From Myxococcales bacterium (GTDB lineage Bacteria > Myxococcota_A > UBA9160 > SMWR01), in the NCBI GenBank assembly GCA_022571825.1, contig JACZXC010000062.1, forward strand, positions 1-10,743: a DNA stretch of 10,743 bases. Direction: 5' to 3'. Each line of letters starts with the position of its first letter. Position 1 is the stretch's first letter. Under the pieces are notes generated by a model. That model ran no database searches. It worked only from the letters and a program-made list of their open reading frames with translations, and was not told where the DNA came from. Position numbers and translations under genes: made by a program. Positions 6,004 to 10,743 of the stretch are shown here, one piece after another.

Positions 6004-7674
6004 GTGACGGGTAGCCGGAAAGAGTTCGATGTCTGCGTGATCGGTACCGGTGCCGGCGGTGGCGTGATGCTCCAACAGCTCACCGAGGCCGGCTTCGACG
6101 TCGTGGCCCTGCAGCGAGGCCCGGAGCTGTCGACGGCGCAGTTCAGCGACGACGAGCTCGACATCATCATCCGAGACCGGCTCTTCGCCGCGGACCAGCT
6201 CGAGACCTATCGCCACGACGCCGGACAGAAGGCCGAGCCGGGTCGCTACAACCAGCTGGCCCACGCCGTGGGCGGGAGCATGACGCGCTGGTCGGGGTGG
6301 TCCTGGCGCTTCCGGGAGGACGATTTCCGGGTGCTCTCGGCCGAGGGTCCCGTCGCGGGAGCGAGCCTGGCGGACTGGCCCATCGGTTACGAAGAAATGG
6401 AGCCCTGGTACGGCCTGGCCGAGCGGGACTTCGGCGTCGCCGGCCGCCGCGGCGCCAATCCCTTTGCGCCGCCGCAAAAGTCCGAGTACCCGAATCCGCT
6501 CCATCCGGAACGGCATTCCAGTCTCGTCTTCGAGCGGGGAGCCGAGAAGCTCGGCCATCACCCATTCCCGCTCCCCGTTGCGATCAACCCGCGGCCCTAC
6601 CGGGGCCGCGCGGCCTGCACCTACGGTGGCACGTGTCAGGGTTTCGGGTGTCCCATCCACGCGAAGGCGAGTTCGCTCTCGGTGTGCCTTCCCCGCGCCC
6701 GGGCCACGCGTCGCCTGGACCTCCGACCCCATGCGCGCGTGTTCGAGCTTCCGCTGGGGCCCGACGGAAAGGTACGGGGAGCGCGCTACCTGGATTCGAA
6801 CGGAGCCGAGCGCGAGATTCGGGCTCGGCATGTCGTGGTCTCTTGCAGTGCAATCGGCTCACCGCATCTGTTGTTGCTCTCGAAATCGGGATCGTTTCCC
6901 CAGGGCCTCGCCAACTCGAGCGGGCTCGTCGGCCGAAACCTCATGCTTCACCACCACGCCGCGATCCGGTTCCTCCTGGAGGAGCCCGCCCTGGGTGTGA
7001 CCGGCATCGAGGCCACCCGGGCGATCGACGATTTCCACCCCAGCAATCCCGAGCGCGGCTTCATCCGCGGAGGTGTCATCGCCGAGGTGAGTTCCTTCAC
7101 CCGCCAGCCCATCGTCTACGCGATGAGCGGTCTGGGCGATCCGGGCCTGTCCGCCCGGCGCTGGGGCTCGGAGCTCAAGCGCTTCCTCCGCGAATTCCCG
7201 CGGGCGATCACGATCGGAAGCATTCTCGAGGATCTTCCCATGGAGGAGAATCGCATCGACCTCGATCCCGACATCCGCGACTCCGACGGCCTCCCCGCCC
7301 CGCGCCTCACCCATCGGCAGCATCCCAACGACATCGCCATGAACCGCTGGTACGCGGCGCGGCTCCCCGAGATTGCCGACGCCTGCGACGCCAGCGAAAA
7401 GTGGCTGATGCAGCTACCCGGGACGACCCGCATCGACGAGCAGACCGCGATGAAGGGAAGCGCCCATGTTCACGGCACCTGTCGGATGGGGTCGGACCCG
7501 TCGCGGTCGGTCCTGGACCGCTGGTGTCGTGCCCACGACGTACCGAATCTGTGGGTCGTCGACGGAAGCGGATTCCCGAGCTCGGGCGGCTACAACCCGA
7601 CCCTCACGATCCTCGCCAATGCCTACCGCGTGGCGGACCACTTCGTGACCGAAGCGCACAAGGGGAATCTCTGA
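6004..7674 (+). CDS. GMC-family FAD-dependent oxidoreductase (alcohol/sugar dehydrogenase-like)
   Basis: The 556-residue protein begins with the FAD-binding Rossmann motif G-T-G-A-G-G-G at 14-20, right after the start. It contains the GMC signature-type stretch A-V-G-G-S-M-T-R-W-S-G at 88-98, and ends with the GMC C-terminal domain: H-V-H-G-T-C-R-M-G at 488-496 and S-S-G-G-Y-N-P-T-L-T at 526-535. By analogy with other GMC enzymes, H488 and N531 are the likely catalytic pair that removes a proton while hydride goes to FAD. A cysteine cluster (C205, C211, C216) in A-C-T-Y-G-G-T-C-Q-G-F-G-C resembles the Cys-rich segment of gluconate/glucose dehydrogenase large subunits. No signal or Tat motif and no cytochrome partner is seen. 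The start is GTG at 6004; no other start codon lies upstream in frame before the divergent gene. It likely oxidises an alcohol; the substrate and electron acceptor are unknown. Confidence 0.93.
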   Translation: MTGSRKEFDVCVIGTGAGGGVMLQQLTEAGFDVVALQRGPELSTAQFSDDELDIIIRDRLFAADQLETYRHDAGQKAEPGRYNQLAHAVGGSMTRWSGWSWRFREDDFRVLSAEGPVAGASLADWPIGYEEMEPWYGLAERDFGVAGRRGANPFAPPQKSEYPNPLHPERHSSLVFERGAEKLGHHPFPLPVAINPRPYRGRAACTYGGTCQGFGCPIHAKASSLSVCLPRARATRRLDLRPHARVFELPLGPDGKVRGARYLDSNGAEREIRARHVVVSCSAIGSPHLLLLSKSGSFPQGLANSSGLVGRNLMLHHHAAIRFLLEEPALGVTGIEATRAIDDFHPSNPERGFIRGGVIAEVSSFTRQPIVYAMSGLGDPGLSARRWGSELKRFLREFPRAITIGSILEDLPMEENRIDLDPDIRDSDGLPAPRLTHRQHPNDIAMNRWYAARLPEIADACDASEKWLMQLPGTTRIDEQTAMKGSAHVHGTCRMGSDPSRSVLDRWCRAHDVPNLWVVDGSGFPSSGGYNPTLTILANAYRVADHFVTEAHKGNL

Positions 7675-7688
7675 TCGCGCCTCGACGC

Positions 7689-7712
7689 CGCGGTCCGCCT
7701 CAGCGGATCGCG
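7689..7712. terminator. Hairpin between convergent genes, possible bidirectional terminator
   Basis: CGCGGTCCGC (7689-7698) can pair with GCGGATCGCG (7703-7712) around a CTCA loop: ten pairs including one G-U on the plus strand, with an A-C mismatch on the minus strand. It sits exactly between the stop of the GMC gene (7674) and the stop of the vWA gene (7718). Neither side has a U-run, so it is not a textbook intrinsic terminator; it may work with Rho or protect 3' ends. Confidence 0.5.
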
Positions 7713-7727
7713 AAGAATCAGCGGATC
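7700..7727. repeat. 10-bp direct repeat TCAGCGGATC spanning the vWA gene stop
   Basis: TCAGCGGATC occurs at 7700-7709 and again at 7718-7727. The second copy encodes the last residues and stop of the vWA lipoprotein gene (minus strand), and the first copy gives another in-frame I-R-stop 18 bp later. It is probably a small local duplication; the effect is a backup stop codon. Confidence 0.5.
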
Positions 7728-8386
7728 TCGGAGAGATAGTCGGGGAGCTTCGCGGCGTCCATGAAGGTCCGCCAGTCGAGCGCCCCGGCTTTCATCACGC
7801 GCTTCTCCCAGGACGCGAGGCGTGCTCGGAAGCCGATAGGATCGGCACTGTCGTGCTTCAGGCGCTTCACGTTCATGGCGACCACATGGGTGCCCTCGAG
7901 CTCATCCTCGGCGAAATCTCGTGAGGTTCCCTTGGGCAGATCCTCCTCCATGTCGCTGAAGATGAGCAACACTCTACTTCCGCTGCCGATCTCGCCCAGG
8001 TACTCGGAGGCCAGCATGATGGCCCCGGGAATGTCCGTGTGGCTGGAGCCGCCCTTCTCTGACGCGAACTTGTCGAGCTGTCGCGCGAGCGCGAGCTTCT
8101 GAGCGTTGGCGTAGGAGGGGCGGTTATCGAGGGTGAGCAGGGCTTCGACGTTATCCTTGTCGTAGCTCTCGCTGTCGATGCGGATCACGATCAGCGTATC
8201 GCCCGGAACCATGTTGGGAAGGACCTCGCGCTTGATGACCCTCACCGTCTCGGCCTTCTGATCCGCGTAGGTGCCCGAGGTGTCGATCAAGATACCAATC
8301 GCCTGGTCATAGCGTCGATCGGAGCTGCAGCCCAGCGCGATGGCGATCAGGGCGAGAACCAGAAGCGCCTGCCATGCCCGCTTCAC
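7718..8386 (-). CDS. vWA-domain lipoprotein
   Basis: The 222-residue protein starts with a lipoprotein-type signal: K-R at 2-3, a hydrophobic core at 7-18, and L-G-C ending at C20. The lipobox is A-L-G-C, slightly off consensus at -3. The rest is one von Willebrand factor A domain with a complete MIDAS: D35-T-S37-G-T39, T117-D118, and S144-D145 in L-L-I-F-S-D-M-E-E. A Mg2+-dependent protein-protein interaction at the membrane surface is therefore expected. The start is GTG at 8386, overlapping the TGA of the upstream membrane-protein gene in GTGA, with GAGGTGG at 8391-8397 as a strong Shine-Dalgarno. The tight coupling says that the two proteins are made together and probably bind each other. 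No enzymatic motif is seen, and I cannot name the function. Confidence 0.85.
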   Translation of the reverse strand: MKRAWQALLVLALIAIALGCSSDRRYDQAIGILIDTSGTYADQKAETVRVIKREVLPNMVPGDTLIVIRIDSESYDKDNVEALLTLDNRPSYANAQKLALARQLDKFASEKGGSSHTDIPGAIMLASEYLGEIGSGSRVLLIFSDMEEDLPKGTSRDFAEDELEGTHVVAMNVKRLKHDSADPIGFRARLASWEKRVMKAGALDWRTFMDAAKLPDYLSEIR

Positions 8387-9825
8387 TGGGCCACCTCGGC
8401 GTCGTTCAGGCGCCGTTCTTCCGTTTCATAGTCGGAGTTGTCGGATCTCCGCAGCATGCGCTCGATTCGGAGCGGGATCGCGACGTAGACGTCATAGATG
8501 CTCGGGAGCAGCGTTGTGAGGTAGCCCGCGGCGTGGGCCAGAATCACCATCGTGTACCCCAGAATGTTGAGAGTCAGGATGCCCAACTGGGCGACCACGT
8601 GGCGCCCGCTGTCCAGGAACATCTCCAGGGGAATCGCGACCATCGCCAGGATCCATGGCAGCACGAAGCCGAGCACCGCCTGGCCGATCACGGGGATCGA
8701 AGAATGGGTGGGGCGTCCTATCACCTCGCCGTCAGGGCCGGCGAGAGCGAGCTTGAGGGTGGCGTCGGCCTCGACGATCTGCTCGCGAAGGATGGCGAGA
8801 GAACTCTCCACCGACGCCAGGAAGAAGAGCCCCGCCAGGGAAATTCCCAGGATGATTCGCCGGCGCGAGTGGGAAACGCTCCCGAGCTTTGGAAAGAGAT
8901 CGGTGATTCCCAACATATCCATCAGGAAGATTCCGACCGCAGCCTCCATCAGTACGATGACCAGGGCGGACACCATGGAGACGGGGAAACCGCCGATGCG
9001 CGAGCCGGCAGGCACGAGCTCCGACATTGGAAGGGCGATCAACTGAAAATTGATATAGGCACCGCCCATGGCGACGACCAGCACCAGCACGGAGATGAAG
9101 AAGGGCTTGAACGCCGAGTAGGACGCTACACGGAGTTCCGATTCCCGCTCCTTCACGACCGCGGCGTATTCATCGATGTATCGGTCGATCTTCGTGGTCG
9201 TCTCGAGGGTCCGCGCCACCGACTGTTGCATTCGACTCATCAGGGTCCGGACCGTTTTCCAGTCGGGCCGCATGCTGTTCAGGATCTTGTGACGCTTGGC
9301 CGTATCGTCCCGATAGATCTTGAGGGCTTTCTTCTCGGAATCGCGCATCGACGCCTGGATGCCCTCGAGCACCTTGTTCACGTTGGAGTCCATGGAGGTC
9401 GGAATTGCCGCCACGGTCTCGACGGCGCCGGACCAGCCCGGGACCTCTGGCGGTGAGTCGCCGCAGCTCTGATAGTCCGCGCTCAGGTGCTCGAGCAGGT
9501 CATCGAGCTTGCGATGCATTCCCGAGTACTGTCCCACCTTCTGGGAGAAGCTCATGTCGACACGGCCGAGCTCGCGTTCGAGCTTGCCGTGAAGCTCCAG
9601 CTCACCAGCCGCCAAGAGCGCCTCGCGGCTGTGCTTCTTCAGCTGCTCTGCGGTGGACGCACACCAGTGCGCGATGGACTGAAAGCCCGTCTCGAGATTT
9701 TTGCCGAGGCCGCGGAGCAGCTTGAGCATCGGGTCTCTGGCTGCCCAGAGGAACAACATGCTCACCAGGAAGACAACGAATAGCGACAGGGCCGGATTGT
9801 CGGGCCAGAGATAGATCGATTGCAT
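8383..9825 (-). CDS. Membrane protein with one N-terminal and about five C-terminal TM segments and a long helical soluble region (unknown function)
   Basis: I do not recognise the family. With the ATG at 9825 the protein is 480 residues. A TM segment lies at about 11-28, followed by about 205 mostly charged, helix-favouring residues (30-235; for example Q-L-K-K-H-S-R-E-A-L and R-T-L-E-T-T-T-K-I-D-R-Y-I-D-E-Y) that probably form coiled coils. Five more hydrophobic segments lie at about 240-262, 281-302, 323-343, 377-401 and 413-438, with a charged C-terminal tail. The frame is open further upstream to a TTG at 9894, but that would put a polar extension before the membrane anchor. ATG at 9825 has GGGAG at 9836-9840 ten bases upstream; GTG at 9834 is a second option. 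It ends in a 4-bp overlap with the vWA lipoprotein gene. A membrane scaffold or channel-like partner of that lipoprotein is inference. Confidence 0.8.
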   Translation of the reverse strand: MQSIYLWPDNPALSLFVVFLVSMLFLWAARDPMLKLLRGLGKNLETGFQSIAHWCASTAEQLKKHSREALLAAGELELHGKLERELGRVDMSFSQKVGQYSGMHRKLDDLLEHLSADYQSCGDSPPEVPGWSGAVETVAAIPTSMDSNVNKVLEGIQASMRDSEKKALKIYRDDTAKRHKILNSMRPDWKTVRTLMSRMQQSVARTLETTTKIDRYIDEYAAVVKERESELRVASYSAFKPFFISVLVLVVAMGGAYINFQLIALPMSELVPAGSRIGGFPVSMVSALVIVLMEAAVGIFLMDMLGITDLFPKLGSVSHSRRRIILGISLAGLFFLASVESSLAILREQIVEADATLKLALAGPDGEVIGRPTHSSIPVIGQAVLGFVLPWILAMVAIPLEMFLDSGRHVVAQLGILTLNILGYTMVILAHAAGYLTTLLPSIYDVYVAIPLRIERMLRRSDNSDYETEERRLNDAEVAQ

Positions 9826-10071
9826 GACGCACACACTCCCGAGAGCTGAAGACGTGGTTCGGTAACGAAGCGTCGTCGGATCCCCGGGATCCAAGAAGTG
9901 TGCGCCATATCACGGAAGATCAGGCGCAATCCACACGCAGGTCGGGCGCAGCCGCGGCCGGAACCCGCCGATCCGCATGGGCTTCGGGGCGAGGCGAGGC
10001 CCGGCCGACTATTCGCAGGAGGATTGCATCGATCCACCGATCGGGCAGGACGCGGGCCAGAAACCGCGGAG
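9826..10071. other. 246-bp non-coding gap upstream of the membrane protein/vWA pair
   Basis: This is the longest gap in the window. It should hold the promoter of the membrane-protein/vWA operon if that operon is not read through from the SGNH gene. On the minus strand TGATAT (9905-9910) is a weak -10-like hexamer, without a convincing -35. A short GGATCCC-C-GGGATCC inverted repeat lies at 9878-9892. I see no clear terminator for the SGNH gene and no convincing small gene: reading frames here lack a Shine-Dalgarno and overlap the membrane-protein start. Confidence 0.5.
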
Positions 10072-10743
10072 TCAATCGGCCTCGAGGCGGCCGAGGATCT
10101 TCACCGCCCCCGTTTCTCTCAGCTTTTCGGCGACGATCTCGGCGATCAGCCGATTTCCGGCGCTGTTCATGTGGTTGGCGGCGAATTCATCCCTGCCCAG
10201 AACCGCGGTGTAGAGACGGGGCAGTGCGGAATCGTCGTTCGCGATCGCCTTCCTTAGGTAGGGCTCCACGATCAAGACATCGATTCCGAGCTGGTCTGCC
10301 CGCGACAGCGCCGGCCGTACGGCGCGATCGACGAGACCCGGTTGCCACTGCAGCATCAGCAGGATCGTGAGGTCACGTCCCGTGCGAAGCTTCGCCATCC
10401 GGTCGACGAGAAGCCGCGCCACTTCCGGCCCACGTCCGTGGGCTTTGCGCACGCCGCCGATCCGCCAGGCCGTCGGGTCGAGGTTGCGCAGCAAAACGTC
10501 GGCGAGGTGGCTGAACCGCGAGAGTCGACCGAGTACGGACCGGGGAGGCGGCGCGGACTCGGGGTCGGGAACCGGGACGTTTCTCAGCTCGAGGGACCCC
10601 CGGACGATCTCGAAGTAGGGCTTCCACGCGTAGCGGTAGGGATACTCGCAGCGGATCACGTCGTCGGGAATGAGGCTCACGATGAGGACGCGCGCGGGAA
10701 ATCGCTCGAGCAGCCGTTCGGCGCGCAACACGATCTGGTCGAA
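10072..10743 (-). CDS. SGNH/GDSL-hydrolase-like protein, C-terminal part (5' end beyond window)
   Basis: The frame is open through the right edge, so the N-terminus, including the catalytic GDS block, is missing; 223 residues are visible. At the start, F-D-Q-I-V-L-R-A-E-R precedes the strand V-L-I-V-S-L-I-P-D-D-V (19-29), which occupies the place of the block III region (the G-x-N-D area) of SGNH hydrolases. Y-R-Y-A-W-K-P-Y-F follows at 36-44, and H-M-N-S-A-G-N-R-L-I-A-E at 191-202 matches the C-terminal catalytic-His block of the family (H, then a G-N/H turn and a helix). The usual Asp three residues before the His is Ala here (A188); D185 is close by. Members of the superfamily deacylate esters or acetylated glycans, often at the cell envelope. 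A GTG at 10731 is in frame but is probably internal. Family assignment is moderate. Confidence 0.65.
   Translation of the reverse strand, partial: FDQIVLRAERLLERFPARVLIVSLIPDDVIRCEYPYRYAWKPYFEIVRGSLELRNVPVPDPESAPPPRSVLGRLSRFSHLADVLLRNLDPTAWRIGGVRKAHGRGPEVARLLVDRMAKLRTGRDLTILLMLQWQPGLVDRAVRPALSRADQLGIDVLIVEPYLRKAIANDDSALPRLYTAVLGRDEFAANHMNSAGNRLIAEIVAEKLRETGAVKILGRLEAD

Noticed and set aside
6297..7739. 480-codon plus-strand frame inside the GMC gene
   Set aside because: It is Arg/Pro-rich and low in complexity, with no motifs, whereas the GMC frame carries every family signature.
7718..9825. Zorya-type (ZorA/ZorB) or MotA/TolQ-type system
   Set aside because: The membrane protein has a different TM layout, with one TM, a long soluble part, then about five TMs. 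The partner is a vWA lipoprotein rather than an OmpA-like peptidoglycan-binding protein, and no ZorC/D/E helicase or nuclease is present.
9878..9892. GGATCCCCGGGATCC, resembling cloning-vector polylinker sequence
   Set aside because: The match stops after the BamHI/SmaI-like core and the flanks are ordinary genomic GC-rich DNA, so it is most likely coincidence rather than vector.
9826..9894. Upstream TTG start adding 23 residues to the membrane protein
   Set aside because: TTG lacks a Shine-Dalgarno and would put a polar tail before the N-terminal anchor. ATG at 9825 has GGGAG upstream.
9762..10037. Possible 91-residue minus-strand gene in the 246-bp gap
   Set aside because: It overlaps the start of the membrane-protein gene, is low-complexity Arg/Pro/Ser-rich, and has no recognisable feature.
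1..10743. CRISPR arrays, IS elements, tRNA or rRNA genes
   Set aside because: I saw no regularly spaced repeats, transposase motifs, long terminal inverted repeats or tRNA-like cloverleaf sequences on either strand.

Overview
The window looks like chromosomal DNA from a high-GC bacterium. Coding is dense, GC-rich at third positions, and spaced like operons. The gene content suggests, by inference, an uncultured member of the Myxococcota / Binatota / deltaproteobacterial groups: two flavin/F420-type luciferase-like oxidoreductases, a GMC flavoenzyme, a transporter with C-terminal HEAT-like helices, and a lipoprotein with a von Willebrand factor A domain. An actinobacterium is less likely but not excluded. 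I see no mobile element, CRISPR array, tRNA or rRNA. Every long gap is accounted for; the largest is 246 bp (9826-10071).

Region A (1-5947, minus strand) is a six-gene, tightly packed probable operon. In transcription order it encodes an LLM-class oxidoreductase (5947-4928), a VOC/glyoxalase-fold protein (4928-4464), a calcineurin-like metallophosphoesterase with an N-terminal beta domain (4432-3191), a classical SDR (3188-2427), a second LLM oxidoreductase of a different subfamily (2416-1547), and an MFS/nucleotide-transporter-like membrane protein with HEAT-like C-terminal helices (1517 to beyond the left edge). Junctions are -1, 31, 2, 10 and 29 bp. The transporter has no stop codon inside the window.

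Region B (6004-7674, plus strand) is a single GMC-family FAD oxidoreductase. It is divergent from region A across 56 bp that contain an inverted repeat. Together, regions A and B look like a redox pathway (alcohol/ketone oxidation plus flavin/F420 chemistry, with an isomerase- or dioxygenase-like VOC protein) acting on an unknown, probably hydrophobic or xenobiotic-like substrate. The substrate cannot be read from the sequence.

Region C (7718-10743, minus strand) converges on the GMC gene across a hairpin. It holds a translationally coupled pair: a 480-residue membrane protein with a long helical soluble region, and a vWA-domain lipoprotein with a complete metal-binding motif. Upstream lies the 3' part of an SGNH/GDSL-hydrolase-like gene that continues past the right edge. 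The coupled pair is the least familiar item here and the best candidate for an undescribed two-component envelope system, but nothing in the sequence proves its role.
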